A DNA stretch of 64,000 nt. It comes from an uncultured Burkholderiales bacterium. Lineage in GTDB: Bacteria > Pseudomonadota > Gammaproteobacteria > Burkholderiales > Burkholderiaceae_C. Under the pieces are notes generated by a model that made no database searches, had not been told where the DNA came from, and saw only the letters and a list, made by a program, of their open reading frames with translations. Of the stretch, positions 39,000 through 49,406 are shown piece after piece. How positions within the stretch are numbered: the first letter of the stretch is position 1; every line of letters begins with the position of its first letter. The translations under genes and the position numbers were made by a program. The stretch lies in the NCBI GenBank assembly GCA_945952065.1, contig CAMFGY010000006.1, positions 62,001-126,000 of the forward strand, written 5' to 3'.

Positions 39000-40067
39000 A
39001 TGTACGAAGCGTTCTACGGCTTGAGCAGCAAGCCATTCCAGCTCAGCCCGGACCCGAACTTCTACTTCGGGAGCAAGCAGCATCGGCGTGCCAAGGCCTA
39101 TCTTGATTACGGCGTGCTCCGCAATGATGGCTTTATCGTCATCACGGGCGAAATCGGCGCGGGCAAAACCACCTTGCTGCGCGGCCTGCTCGACAGCCTG
39201 AATCGCAGCAATGTGGTGATCGGCAATTTGGTGACCACCCAGCTCGACGCGGAAGACACCTTGCGCATGGTCGGCTCTGCGTTTGGCGTGCGCGTCAAGG
39301 ATCTGCCCAAGTCCGAGGTCTTGATGACTTTGGAAGCCTTTTTCGTCAGCCAGACCAGCCAAGGCAAACGCTGCCTGCTGATCGTGGATGAGGCGCAGAA
39401 TCTCAGTGCCCGTGCAGTTGAAGAGTTACGCATGTTGTCGAACTTCCAGTTCAGCAACCAATCCTTGCTGCAGACTTTTTTGGTCGGGCAACCCGAGTTC
39501 CGCGGCATTTTGCAGCGGCCCGAGATGGAGCAATTCCGGCAGCGTGTGGCCGCTACCTGCCACATCGGCCCCTTGGACGAAGACGAGACGCAGCGCTACA
39601 TCGAACACCGTTTGAAGTGCGCCGGCAGCACCGGCAAACCGACCTTTGCGTCCGACGCCTTCCCGGCCATTTTCAAAGCCAGCCAGGGCATCCCGCGGCG
39701 CATCAATTCTTTGTGTGATCGTCTGCTTTTGCTCGGCTTTATGGGCAGCAAAACCCATCTGGCATTGGCCGATGTGGAAGAGGCTTTGCGCGATATCGCC
39801 CAAGAAATCGAAGTGCCGAAGTCTGTGGCGGGCGAGGGCGTCGATGCCTTGGCGGCATTGCCTGAGAGTGGCCGCTTGGATCTGTCTCGCGTGAATCTTG
39901 GCGCTGATGAACTCGCCGCCATGTCGACGGAACTTGCAAAGCTGGGTGAGGGGCAGCAGTCCGATCGTCTGCAACGCTTAGAGGCCAGTTTGCTGAGATT
40001 GGAACGCATCAATTTGCAAACGCTGCAGTTGATGCAGCGCTTGGTGGCCTCTATCAAGCAAGACTGA
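39000..40067 (+). CDS. XrtA/PEP-CTERM system-associated ATPase (ExeA-like AAA)
   Basis: MYEAFYGLSSKPFQLSPDPNFYF, Walker A GEIGAGKTT, Walker B LLIVDEAQ. Confidence 0.94.
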   Translation: MYEAFYGLSSKPFQLSPDPNFYFGSKQHRRAKAYLDYGVLRNDGFIVITGEIGAGKTTLLRGLLDSLNRSNVVIGNLVTTQLDAEDTLRMVGSAFGVRVKDLPKSEVLMTLEAFFVSQTSQGKRCLLIVDEAQNLSARAVEELRMLSNFQFSNQSLLQTFLVGQPEFRGILQRPEMEQFRQRVAATCHIGPLDEDETQRYIEHRLKCAGSTGKPTFASDAFPAIFKASQGIPRRINSLCDRLLLLGFMGSKTHLALADVEEALRDIAQEIEVPKSVAGEGVDALAALPESGRLDLSRVNLGADELAAMSTELAKLGEGQQSDRLQRLEASLLRLERINLQTLQLMQRLVASIKQD

Positions 40068-40177
40068 GCAAGCGCCGAAGAGCGCGTGCGGGTGTTGCAG
40101 GAGGCTTCGCTCTTGAGCTTGCCCAGCGATCACTTGGCCGTGCTTCTTCGCTTCAAACTGTTGTTGTACCCAAAGCT

Positions 40178-41083
40178 ATGTTGATGCCTACTTCGCCAGC
40201 TCCTGTGCGCAATGCCATGACCATTGATGTGGAAGACTACTTCCAGGTCTCGGCCTTCGCACCCTATATTGATCGGGCTGATTGGGACCGTCGGGAATGC
40301 CGCGTTGAGCGCAATGTAGATCGCATTCTGGCTTTGTTGGCCGAGCATCAAACGAAAGCAACCTTCTTCACTCTGGGCTGGATTGCCGAGCGCTACCCTC
40401 ATTTGGTGAAGCGCATCGTGGCCCAAGGCCATGAGTTGGCCAGCCATGGGTTCGGACATGAGCGGGTCAGCGATCTGACGCCCGCCAGCTTCGCCGACGA
40501 CATCGTGCGAACCAAGGCCCTGCTGGAGGATTTGGGCGGGCATGAAGTGTTGGGTTATCGGGCGCCCAGCTTTTCAATAGGGCATGCCAATCTGTGGGCT
40601 TTCGACACCCTGCTTGAGGCTGGCTATCGCTACAGCTCCAGTGTCTACCCCATTCAACATGACCACTACGGCATGCCAGACTCCCCGCGCTTCGCCTATC
40701 CCGTGCGTGAAGGTTTGCTCGAAGTGCCCGTCACTACCTTGCGCATGTTCAACAAGAACTTCCCCTCCAGTGGCGGCGGCTATTTCCGTTTGCTGCCCTA
40801 CGCTTTGTCGCGCTGGATGATTCGCAAGGTCAATACGAAGGACCAAGAGTCAGCCGTCTTCTATTTCCATCCTTGGGAGATCGATGCCGAGCAACCCCGT
40901 GTACCGGGCATCGACGGTAAAACGCGCTTCAGGCATTACGTCAATATCGAGCGCACCCATGCGCGCATTGCTCACTTGCTGAAAGACTTTTCCTGGGGCC
41001 GCATGGACGAGATCTTTCTGGGTCGAAAGGCGGGGCCAAACTCGGCGCTGTCCGAGCATGCTGCAGCAACAATTTCTGCCTGA
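40178..41083 (+). CDS. XrtA system polysaccharide deacetylase (TIGR03006-like)
   Basis: MTIDVEDYFQVSAFAP and NodB-like motifs; C-terminal YFHPWEID. Confidence 0.93.
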   Translation: MLMPTSPAPVRNAMTIDVEDYFQVSAFAPYIDRADWDRRECRVERNVDRILALLAEHQTKATFFTLGWIAERYPHLVKRIVAQGHELASHGFGHERVSDLTPASFADDIVRTKALLEDLGGHEVLGYRAPSFSIGHANLWAFDTLLEAGYRYSSSVYPIQHDHYGMPDSPRFAYPVREGLLEVPVTTLRMFNKNFPSSGGGYFRLLPYALSRWMIRKVNTKDQESAVFYFHPWEIDAEQPRVPGIDGKTRFRHYVNIERTHARIAHLLKDFSWGRMDEIFLGRKAGPNSALSEHAAATISA

Positions 41084-41089
41084 ACCCGC

Positions 41090-42136
41090 ATGACAACTGC
41101 TTTTCAGATCACGCGCCTGAGGGCGCAAGACGTCGCTTTGGCTCAACGTTGGGATGCCTTTGTCTTGGCCTGCCCGCAAGCGACCTTTTTTCATCGTGCG
41201 GGTTGGCTGCGCATGGTCGAGCAGGTGTTTGGCCATCAAGGCTTTTTCCTTTGTGCGCAGCGCCAGGGGCAGATCGAGGGCGTGCTGCCTTTGGCTCAGG
41301 TGAAGAGCCTTTTGTTCGGCCACTCCTTGGTGGCCTTGCCTTTTGCTGTGTATGGGGGCGTGGCTGCCGTCAATGAAGAAGCGGCGCATGCGCTGGAACA
41401 AGAGGCCGAGCGTATCGCGAAAGAGCTCGGAGTCGAGCATCTGGAATACCGCAATGTGCAGCCACGCCATGCCGATTGGCCGCGTCAAGATCTTTATGTG
41501 ACCTTTCGCAAAGAGATCCTGCCCGAGGAAGAAGCCAATATGTTGGCCATTCCTCGCAAGGCGCGAGCCAGTGTGCGCAAAGGCATCAAAAACCAGTTGG
41601 TCGGACATCTTGATGCGAATGTCGATCGCTTTTTTCAGCTGTATGCAGATAACACGCATCGCCATGGCACGCCCGCCATGCCCAAGCGCTACTTTGCCGC
41701 CCTGTTGGATGAGTTTGGGCCGGACGCCGAAGTGCTGACCGTGACCGATACCGCCGGCAGGCCCTTGAGTTCGGTGTTGAGTTTTTACTTTCGCGACGAG
41801 GTGCTGCCTTATTACGCTGGCGACGATGAGGACGCGCGTGATCTGGCCGCCAATGACTTCAAGTACTGGGACTTGATGCGGCGAGCCTGCGCCCGGGGCT
41901 GCAAGGTGTTTGACTACGGTCGCAGCAAGCAGGGCACAGGCTCCTATGCATTCAAGAAGAACTGGGGCTTTGAGCCGACCCCCTTGCATTACGAGTACCG
42001 CCTGTACAAGCGTGACGCCGTGCCCCAGAACAATCCGTCTAACGCCAAATATCAGCTGATGATCAAAACTTGGCGGCGCTTGCCGCGTGGCTTTGTCAAT
42101 TGGCTGGGGCCCTTCATCGTGCGTAACCTGGGCTGA
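41090..42136 (+). CDS. FemAB family XrtA/PEP-CTERM system-associated protein
   Basis: FemAB-like GNAT fold; KVFDYGRSKQGTGSYAFKKNWGFEPTPLHYEY. Confidence 0.92.
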   Translation: MTTAFQITRLRAQDVALAQRWDAFVLACPQATFFHRAGWLRMVEQVFGHQGFFLCAQRQGQIEGVLPLAQVKSLLFGHSLVALPFAVYGGVAAVNEEAAHALEQEAERIAKELGVEHLEYRNVQPRHADWPRQDLYVTFRKEILPEEEANMLAIPRKARASVRKGIKNQLVGHLDANVDRFFQLYADNTHRHGTPAMPKRYFAALLDEFGPDAEVLTVTDTAGRPLSSVLSFYFRDEVLPYYAGDDEDARDLAANDFKYWDLMRRACARGCKVFDYGRSKQGTGSYAFKKNWGFEPTPLHYEYRLYKRDAVPQNNPSNAKYQLMIKTWRRLPRGFVNWLGPFIVRNLG

Positions 42137-42141
42137 ACGGC

Positions 42142-43359
42142 GTGGCCAATATTCTCTATTTGGTACATCGTCTGCCTTACCCGCCCAACAAAGGCGACAA
42201 GGTCAGGTCGTTCCATTTGCTCAAGCATCTTGCGGCCCGGCATCGGGTCTTCTTGGGGACGTTTGTCGATGACCCTGAAGACCTTCAATACCTGGATACC
42301 GTTCGCCGCTACTGCGCCGATATGCATGTGGTGAAAATCGACCCACGACGGTCCAAGTTGGCGTCGCTGCGGGGCTTGCTCTCAGGTGAAGCACTGAGTT
42401 TGCCGTTTTATCGCGATGCAAGCATGCAGGCTTGGGTGAACAAGCTGGTGCAGACTGAAAATTTGTCTGCCTCGGTGGTGTTTTCTTCGCCCGTGGCTCA
42501 GTACGCGATGCAATGTCCCCAAGTGCCCATGTTGGTGGACTTTGTCGATCTGGATTCGGCCAAATGGACGGACTATGCGCCCAACCATGTCTGGCCGCTG
42601 TCTTGGCTTTACCGCCGCGAAGGCCGCACCCTGCTGGCCTTTGAGCAAGAGGTGGCGGCGAAGGCGCGTGCATCTTTTTTTGTGACCGACAAAGAAGTGG
42701 CTTTGTTTCACGCGCGCTCACCAGGTCTTCAGGCCAAGGTGCATGCCTTGTGCAATGGCGTGGACGCCGAGTTCTTCTCGCCAGAGGCGGGTCGCACTTC
42801 GCCATTCCCAGCGCAGCAAATGCCGCTTGTTTTCACTGGCGCCATGGACTATTGGCCCAATATCGATGCCGTGACCTGGTTCGTCCAAGACATCTTGCCT
42901 GAGTTGCGTAAGCAATGGCCAAGCCTTCATTTCTATATCGTCGGTCGCAGCCCAACAGCGGCTGTACAGGCGTTGGCCGGCGAGGGCGTGACGGTCACCG
43001 GCACGGTGCCCGATGTTCGGCCCTATCTCCAACATGCCGCGGTGGTGGTGGCGCCCTTGCGCTTGGCGCGTGGTATTCAAAACAAGATTCTTGAAGCGAT
43101 GGCCATGGGCCGGCCGGTCGTTGCAGCGAGCAGTTGCGTGCAAGCCATTGACGCCAAAGTCGGGCAGGACTTGCTGCAAGCCCAGGCGAGCGAAGACTAT
43201 GTGCGTGAAGTGAGTGCCTTGTTGGCCTCGGTTGAGCGGGCAGAGCAAATCGGGGCGGCGGGTCGCGCCTGCGTTTTGGCCAATTACAGCTGGGATGCCC
43301 ACTTGGCGGGGATCGATCAGTACTTGGCCGAAATCCCGGCGAGCGAGGTATCGCCATGA
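42142..43359 (+). CDS. TIGR03087-like XrtA/PEP-CTERM system glycosyltransferase
   Basis: HRLPYPPNKGDKVRSFHLLKHL and GT-B C-terminal domain; GTG start. Confidence 0.92.
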   Translation: MANILYLVHRLPYPPNKGDKVRSFHLLKHLAARHRVFLGTFVDDPEDLQYLDTVRRYCADMHVVKIDPRRSKLASLRGLLSGEALSLPFYRDASMQAWVNKLVQTENLSASVVFSSPVAQYAMQCPQVPMLVDFVDLDSAKWTDYAPNHVWPLSWLYRREGRTLLAFEQEVAAKARASFFVTDKEVALFHARSPGLQAKVHALCNGVDAEFFSPEAGRTSPFPAQQMPLVFTGAMDYWPNIDAVTWFVQDILPELRKQWPSLHFYIVGRSPTAAVQALAGEGVTVTGTVPDVRPYLQHAAVVVAPLRLARGIQNKILEAMAMGRPVVAASSCVQAIDAKVGQDLLQAQASEDYVREVSALLASVERAEQIGAAGRACVLANYSWDAHLAGIDQYLAEIPASEVSP

Positions 43360-44954
43360 GAGGCTGGACGTCTTTGTCACCGGCATGGCGCCAAGCGCTG
43401 CCTGCGTTGGCATTTGCTCTGTTGGCCGTTTTGCTGCTTTATCGCGAAACCGCCGTGGCCATGGTGATGATTTGGCATCGGTCCGAAACCTATGCCCACG
43501 CATTTGTGGTTCCGCCCATTGCCATGTGGTTGATATGGCGAAAGCGAGACCTGCTCTTCGCTTTGAGCCCCAAACCTTCACTGTGGTTTGCCGCCCCTGT
43601 GCTGGGCTTTGTCGCGCTTTGGTTTTTGGGTGAACTGGTGTCGGCCAACTCGATCACGCAGTTGGCTCTGGTGGGCATGCTTGTTTTTGTGGTGCCCACG
43701 GTGCTGGGTTGGCCGCTCGCGCGTGTCATTGCTTTTCCATTGGGCTTCTTGTTCTTTGCTGTGCCCATTGGCGAATTCATGACGCCATACTTGATGGAGT
43801 GGACGGCAGATTTCACGGTGACGGCCTTGCGAATCAGCGGAATTCCGGTGTATCGCGAAGGGCAGGACTTTGTGATACCGAGCGGCAACTGGTCTGTGGT
43901 GGAGGCCTGCAGCGGTATTCGCTATTTGATGGCCTCGGTCATGGTGGGCACCTTGTTTGCCTACCTGAACTTCCACTCTTTGAAAAAGCGCTGGGTCTTT
44001 GTTGCTGTTTCTTTTTTGTTGCCCGTGTTGGCGAACTGGTTTCGCGCCTACTTCATCGTGATGTTGGGCCATTACTCGGGCAATAAGCTGGCGGTTGGGG
44101 CTGACCACTTGGTCTACGGTTGGGTCTTCTTCGGCATCATCATGCTGGCCATGTTCATGGTTGGTGCGCGGTGGAGCGATCCTGAACCCGAGAGTGAAGC
44201 GATTGTCCGCACACCGGCCGCTGAGTCCTTGCCTCTGCTTGCGCAGGCCTGGCCCATCTTGGCTCTTTTGAGTTTGCTGGGCTTGGCCCCTGTCGCTTTG
44301 CAGCAATTGGATGCGCGCAATGGCAAAGCACCTGTTCAGCTGAGCCTGCCTGATCTGGCTCGGCAGGGCTGGGAACTCGAATCCGCGGTGAATCCCCCTT
44401 GGCTGCCTAGCTACTCGAATGCATCGGCCGATTTGCAAGCCAGCTGGCGCAAGATTGGTGCGGATGGAAAGCCACGCCAAGTCGCGCTTTACGTGGCCTA
44501 CTACCGCGACCAGAGTTATTCAAGCAAGTTGATCAGTTCGAACAATGAATTGACGCGCTCACAAGACCGAGACTGGGTTTCGGTCAAGCAAGGTCGTGGC
44601 GAATTGGCGCTTCAAGAGATGACCTTGCCTCTGCGCTGGGCCGAACTGCGAGGACATGGTCCTGTGTTGGGCTCGGCGGACCTCGGCTTCGAACCCCGAC
44701 TGACCGTGAAGTATCTGTTTTGGGTCGATGGTCAGTTGACGAGCAGTGATGCCAAAGCCAAGTTGTATGGCGCATTCAAGCAGCTGAAGGGCCGCGGTGA
44801 CGACGCTGCAGCGGTTTTTGTGTCTGCTGTGCAAGCCCAGGAGGGCGAGACCGAGGCGATCTTGGATGAATTCTTACGCGATAACTGGGCTGATTTGGCA
44901 AAGATGCTGAGCGAGGCACGCGAATCAGCGCATAACGGGCTTGCTGCTCGGTGA
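43356..44954 (+). CDS. xrtA: exosortase A with fused EpsI domain
   Basis: Exosortase motifs: VVEACSGIRYL (Cys), ANWFRAYFIVMLGHYSG (Arg), VGADHLVYGWVFF (His); about 220 aa EpsI-like C-terminal domain. Confidence 0.95.
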   Translation: MRGWTSLSPAWRQALPALAFALLAVLLLYRETAVAMVMIWHRSETYAHAFVVPPIAMWLIWRKRDLLFALSPKPSLWFAAPVLGFVALWFLGELVSANSITQLALVGMLVFVVPTVLGWPLARVIAFPLGFLFFAVPIGEFMTPYLMEWTADFTVTALRISGIPVYREGQDFVIPSGNWSVVEACSGIRYLMASVMVGTLFAYLNFHSLKKRWVFVAVSFLLPVLANWFRAYFIVMLGHYSGNKLAVGADHLVYGWVFFGIIMLAMFMVGARWSDPEPESEAIVRTPAAESLPLLAQAWPILALLSLLGLAPVALQQLDARNGKAPVQLSLPDLARQGWELESAVNPPWLPSYSNASADLQASWRKIGADGKPRQVALYVAYYRDQSYSSKLISSNNELTRSQDRDWVSVKQGRGELALQEMTLPLRWAELRGHGPVLGSADLGFEPRLTVKYLFWVDGQLTSSDAKAKLYGAFKQLKGRGDDAAAVFVSAVQAQEGETEAILDEFLRDNWADLAKMLSEARESAHNGLAAR

Positions 44955-45002
44955 AAATCGCGGCCTCCTACTTGTTTGACTCTGTTGGAACTCAAAACCG
45001 CC

Positions 45003-46208
45003 ATGCTTCCTGATAACCGTCCTTTGGTGCTCCATGTGGTGTACCGCTTTGACACGGGCGGACTGGAGAATGGCGTCGTCAATTTGATCAACCACATGCC
45101 GGCGCATGCCTACCGTCATGCGGTCTTGGCTTTGACCGAAGTGACCGACTTTCGTCATCGCATTCAACGAGACGATGTGACTTGCATCGCCATGAACAAG
45201 CCTCCGGGTCAGGGCGTTTGGTTGTTTCCCCGGCTGTACAAGCTTTTCAAACAGTTGCGCCCGGCCATTGTGCATACCCGCAACCTGGCGGCATTGGAGG
45301 TCCAGCTGCCGGCATGGGCTGCGGGCGTGCCGGTGCGAATCCACGGTGAACATGGGCGCGATGTCGGTGATTTGGACGGCTCCAACAGGAAGCTGCAACG
45401 CGTCAGGCGGATGTATCGGCCTTTCGTCCATCACTATGTGGCCTTGTCTCAGGATTTGGCGGCCTATTTGCAAAATGCGGTGCATGTGACTCCTGCACGC
45501 ATGACGCTGGCCTGCAATGGGGTCAACACCCAGCGCTTTTTCCCTTCGGGCGAGCAAGCCTCGCGATTGGCCGGATGTCCCTTTGACCCCAACGTCCATA
45601 CCTTGCTTGGGACAGTGGGACGCATGGCCCATGTGAAAGACCAACTGACGCTGGCCAAAGCCTTTGTCTTGGCTCTACAGCAAGCCCCCGAGCTCCGGCA
45701 GTTTTTGCGGCTGGTGATGGTGGGAGAGGGGCCTTTGCGTGCTGAGGCTCAAGCTTTGCTGGATGCCTCGGCCTGTGCCGACTTGGCCTGGTTGCCGGGC
45801 GAACGCCAGGACGTGCCCGAGATCATGCGGGCCTTGCATATCTACGTCTTGCCCTCGCTGGCCGAGGGCATTTCGAACACGATTCTTGAAGCGATGGCGA
45901 GTGGTTTGCCTGTGCTGGCTACCGATGTGGGCGGCAATGCCGAGTTGGTGCTTGCGCAAGAGACGGGGCTGTTGGTGCCTGCGGCCGAGCCTCATTTGAT
46001 GGCGCAGGCGATCATCCAATTGGCCCGCAACCCTGGTTTGGCAAGGACAATGGGCGCGGCCGGCAAGTCGCGAGTGGATGAGCACTTCAGCTTGCCGGCC
46101 ATGATCAAGACCTACCAAGACCTTTACGACCAACAATTGCGCTTGCATTCGCCTCGGCCTGTGCCGATGCCGCGAGGCGCAGCGAAATCAAACCAAGGCA
46201 AACACTGA
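45003..46208 (+). CDS. TIGR03088-like XrtA/PEP-CTERM system glycosyltransferase
   Basis: HVVYRFDTGGLENGVVNLINHMP and GT4 C-terminal domain. Confidence 0.92.
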   Translation: MLPDNRPLVLHVVYRFDTGGLENGVVNLINHMPAHAYRHAVLALTEVTDFRHRIQRDDVTCIAMNKPPGQGVWLFPRLYKLFKQLRPAIVHTRNLAALEVQLPAWAAGVPVRIHGEHGRDVGDLDGSNRKLQRVRRMYRPFVHHYVALSQDLAAYLQNAVHVTPARMTLACNGVNTQRFFPSGEQASRLAGCPFDPNVHTLLGTVGRMAHVKDQLTLAKAFVLALQQAPELRQFLRLVMVGEGPLRAEAQALLDASACADLAWLPGERQDVPEIMRALHIYVLPSLAEGISNTILEAMASGLPVLATDVGGNAELVLAQETGLLVPAAEPHLMAQAIIQLARNPGLARTMGAAGKSRVDEHFSLPAMIKTYQDLYDQQLRLHSPRPVPMPRGAAKSNQGKH

Positions 46209-46212
46209 CGCT

Positions 46213-48177
46213 ATGTGCGGAATCACTGGAATCTTTGACACGCGAGGGCAGCGTGAGTTGTCGCGTGAAGTTCTTCAGCGCATGAATGACTCCCAGCTGC
46301 ATCGCGGGCCCGATGAGGGCAGCCTGCATCTGGAGCCCGGTGTGGGCCTGGGCCATCGTCGTTTGTCCATCATTGACATTGCCACGGGTCAGCAGCCCTT
46401 GTTTAACGAAGACCATTCCGTGGTCATCGTGTTCAACGGTGAGATCTACAACTTTCAGTCCCTGGTGCCTGAGTTGGAGGCCTTGGGCCATGTGTTTCGG
46501 ACCAAGAGCGATACCGAGGTCATCGTTCATGCCTGGGAAGCTTGGGGTGAGGACTGTGTGAAGCGCCTTCGCGGCATGTTTGCCTTTGCGCTGTGGGACC
46601 GCAATCGGCAGGTCTTTTTCATGGCGCGAGACCGCTTAGGCGTCAAACCCATGTACTGGTCATTGCTGGACGACGGCATGCTGCTTTTTGGCTCGGAGCT
46701 GAAGTCCTTGTTGACCCATGGCGGAATGAAGCGCGAGATCGACCCATGCGCGGTTGAAGAGTACTTTGCTCTGGGCTATGTGGCCGAGCCGCGCTGCATC
46801 TTCAAGCAAGCGCAAAAGCTGGCGCCCGGACACAGCCTGCTGATTCGCCGCGGTCAGCCCATCCCTCAGCCCAAGCAGTTCTGGGATGTGCGTTTCTCGC
46901 TCGACAACCCGATCAGCGAAGCCGATGCGTGCGCCGAGTTGCAGCAGCGTTTGAAGGAATCGGTGCGCCTGCGCATGATCGCCGAGGTGCCGCTGGGCGC
47001 ATTCTTGTCTGGCGGCGTCGATTCCAGCGCGGTGGTGGCGGTCATGGCAGGCATGTCCGAGGGCCCGGTCAACACCTGTTCAATCGGTTTTGACGACCCG
47101 TCCTTCAATGAGTCGGCGTTCGCGCAGACCGTGGCTGATCGCTACAAAACCAACCATCGCCTCGAAATCGTCAAGAGCGATGACTTCGATTTGATCGATA
47201 TGTTGGCACGCTTGTACGACGAGCCCTATGCCGACAGCTCGGCCATTCCGACCTACCGTGTTTGCCAATTGGCGCGCAAGCATGTGACGGTGGCTTTGTC
47301 CGGCGACGGCGGCGATGAAAGCTTTGGCGGCTACCGGCGCTATCGCATGCACTTGATGGAAGAGCGCATGCGCTCCTCGCTGCCCGAATCCGTGCGCAAG
47401 CCGATTTTTGGCACCTTGGGCCGCCTGTATCCCAAGGCCGACTGGGCGCCACGCGTCTTCCGCGCCAAGACCACGTTTGAAGGCATGGCGCGCAGCTCGG
47501 TGGAGGCCTATTTCCACTCGGTGTCGATTCTGCGGGGCCCGATGCGCGAGCAGTTGTTCAGTGCTCAGTTCAAGTCCCAGTTGGCGGGTTATGGTGCGCA
47601 GCAGGTGTTTGACCAGCATGCGGCTCAGGCGCAAACCGATGACCCCCTGGCCTTGATTCAGTATCTGGATTTGAAGACCTATTTGGTCGGCGACATCAAC
47701 ACCAAGGTGGATCGTGCCAGCATGGCCCATTCACTCGAAGTGCGTGAGCCCTTGATGGACCATGAGTTGGTGGAGTGGCTGGCCACCTTGCCGTCCAATC
47801 TCAAAGTCAAGGGCCAAGAGGGCAAGTACTTGTTGAAGAAGGCCATGGAGCCCATGCTTTCTGACGATATTTTGTACCGCCCCAAGATGGGCTTTTCGGT
47901 GCCGCTGGCGCGCTGGTTCCGTGGGCCGCTCAAGCAGCGGGTGCGTGACGCCATCTTGGGGGAACGGCTGGCGTCGACGGGCTGGTTCAATCCCACCTAT
48001 TTGCGTCACTTGGTGGATGCGCATCAAAGTGGCGCCAGCGATTACAGCGCGCCGATTTGGACACTGTTGATGTTTGAGGCCTTCTTGCGTCAGGTGGTGG
48101 ATGCGGGCGACAGCTCGGTGTCGATCTTGGCGCCTCAAGCGGCTGCGCCGACGATGGAACAGGCGGTGGCGCCATGA
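46213..48177 (+). CDS. XrtA/PEP-CTERM system amidotransferase (AsnB-like, TIGR03108)
   Basis: MCGITGIFDT class II glutaminase, LSGGVDSSAVVAVMAG PP-loop. Confidence 0.94.
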   Translation: MCGITGIFDTRGQRELSREVLQRMNDSQLHRGPDEGSLHLEPGVGLGHRRLSIIDIATGQQPLFNEDHSVVIVFNGEIYNFQSLVPELEALGHVFRTKSDTEVIVHAWEAWGEDCVKRLRGMFAFALWDRNRQVFFMARDRLGVKPMYWSLLDDGMLLFGSELKSLLTHGGMKREIDPCAVEEYFALGYVAEPRCIFKQAQKLAPGHSLLIRRGQPIPQPKQFWDVRFSLDNPISEADACAELQQRLKESVRLRMIAEVPLGAFLSGGVDSSAVVAVMAGMSEGPVNTCSIGFDDPSFNESAFAQTVADRYKTNHRLEIVKSDDFDLIDMLARLYDEPYADSSAIPTYRVCQLARKHVTVALSGDGGDESFGGYRRYRMHLMEERMRSSLPESVRKPIFGTLGRLYPKADWAPRVFRAKTTFEGMARSSVEAYFHSVSILRGPMREQLFSAQFKSQLAGYGAQQVFDQHAAQAQTDDPLALIQYLDLKTYLVGDINTKVDRASMAHSLEVREPLMDHELVEWLATLPSNLKVKGQEGKYLLKKAMEPMLSDDILYRPKMGFSVPLARWFRGPLKQRVRDAILGERLASTGWFNPTYLRHLVDAHQSGASDYSAPIWTLLMFEAFLRQVVDAGDSSVSILAPQAAAPTMEQAVAP

Positions 48178-49406
48178 GTGTGCGGGTTCTCCATGTGCTG
48201 GATCACTCCATCCCCTTGCACAGCGGCTACACCTTTCGGACCTTGTCCCTGTTGCGGGAGCAGCGCAAACTGGGTTGGGAAACGCATCACCTGACCAGCC
48301 CCAAGCATGGCGACGGCCTCGCGGCAAAGGACAAGACCGACGATCTTGAGCAAACTGTCGATGGCTGGCACTTCCATCGCACACCAGTTCCTGTGGGCAA
48401 AAAAACGCTGCCGGGTTTGGGTGAGATGCGCTTGATGAAGCAACTCGAGGCGCGCTTGCAAACGGTGGCCGAGCAATTGCGCCCGCAGATCATCCACGCG
48501 CACTCTCCGGTCTTGAACGTATTGCCTGCATTGAAAGTCGGGCGCCGCTTGGGCATTCCGGTGGTCTATGAAGTCCGGGCATTTTGGGAGGACGCTGCCG
48601 TTGACCACGGGACCACCCATGAAGGCAGTCTGCGCTACCGCATGACGCGGGCCATGGAAACCCATGCACTCAAGCGCGTCGACCATGTGTTCACCATTTG
48701 CGAGGGCTTGCGCAAGGACATCGTGGCGCGCGGCATCGCCGCCGACAAAGTGACGGTGATTCCCAACGCCGTGGATATAGATTCCTTTGAGCCAGGCGGA
48801 CAGGCAGATCTCACCTTGAAGGCTCAGCTGGGTCTGAGTGATTGCACCGTCTTGGGGTTTATCGGCTCGTTTTATGCCTACGAGGGATTGGACCTCTTGC
48901 TGGATGCATTGCCGCAAATTCTGGCGCAGCGCCCGGATGTGCGTGTCTTGCTGGTGGGCGGTGGCCCGCAGGATGCCGCTTTGAAGGCGCAAGCGGCCCG
49001 CCTGGGTGTGCAAGACAAAGTGATCTTCACCGGCCGAGTGCCGCACGCTGAAGTGACGCGTTACTACGACTTGGTGGACGTGTTGGTCTACCCGCGGCAC
49101 TCCATGCGTCTGACCGAGTTGGTGACCCCACTCAAGCCGCTGGAGGCCATGGCGCAAGGGCGTGTGTTGGTGGCCTCGGATGTGGGCGGCCATCATGAGT
49201 TGATTCGTGACGGGCAAACCGGCTATTTGTTCAAAGCGGACTCGGTGAAGTCTTTGGAGCAGGTCGTCTTGCGTGTACTGGGTGAGAGTCAGCAATGGGC
49301 CGACATTCGGACCCAAGGGCGCCACTTTGTGGAGACCGAGCGTAACTGGGCGGCCAGTGTGGCCAACTATGTTCAGCCCTATACACGGCTGTTGGCTGGG
49401 CGGTGA
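48174..49406 (+). CDS. TIGR04063-like PEP-CTERM/exosortase A-associated glycosyltransferase
   Basis: VLHVLDHSIPLHSGYTFRTLSLLREQRKLGWET; GT4 C-terminal domain; ATGA overlap with upstream gene. Confidence 0.94.
   Translation: MSVRVLHVLDHSIPLHSGYTFRTLSLLREQRKLGWETHHLTSPKHGDGLAAKDKTDDLEQTVDGWHFHRTPVPVGKKTLPGLGEMRLMKQLEARLQTVAEQLRPQIIHAHSPVLNVLPALKVGRRLGIPVVYEVRAFWEDAAVDHGTTHEGSLRYRMTRAMETHALKRVDHVFTICEGLRKDIVARGIAADKVTVIPNAVDIDSFEPGGQADLTLKAQLGLSDCTVLGFIGSFYAYEGLDLLLDALPQILAQRPDVRVLLVGGGPQDAALKAQAARLGVQDKVIFTGRVPHAEVTRYYDLVDVLVYPRHSMRLTELVTPLKPLEAMAQGRVLVASDVGGHHELIRDGQTGYLFKADSVKSLEQVVLRVLGESQQWADIRTQGRHFVETERNWAASVANYVQPYTRLLAGR

Noticed and set aside
40850-41989. 379 aa minus-strand ORF antisense to the deacetylase and FemAB genes
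   Set aside because: Covers parts of two well-supported genes; no domain similarity
48135-49325. 396 aa minus-strand ORF antisense to the TIGR04063-like glycosyltransferase
   Set aside because: Shadow ORF; forward frame carries clear glycosyltransferase motifs and operon-style overlaps
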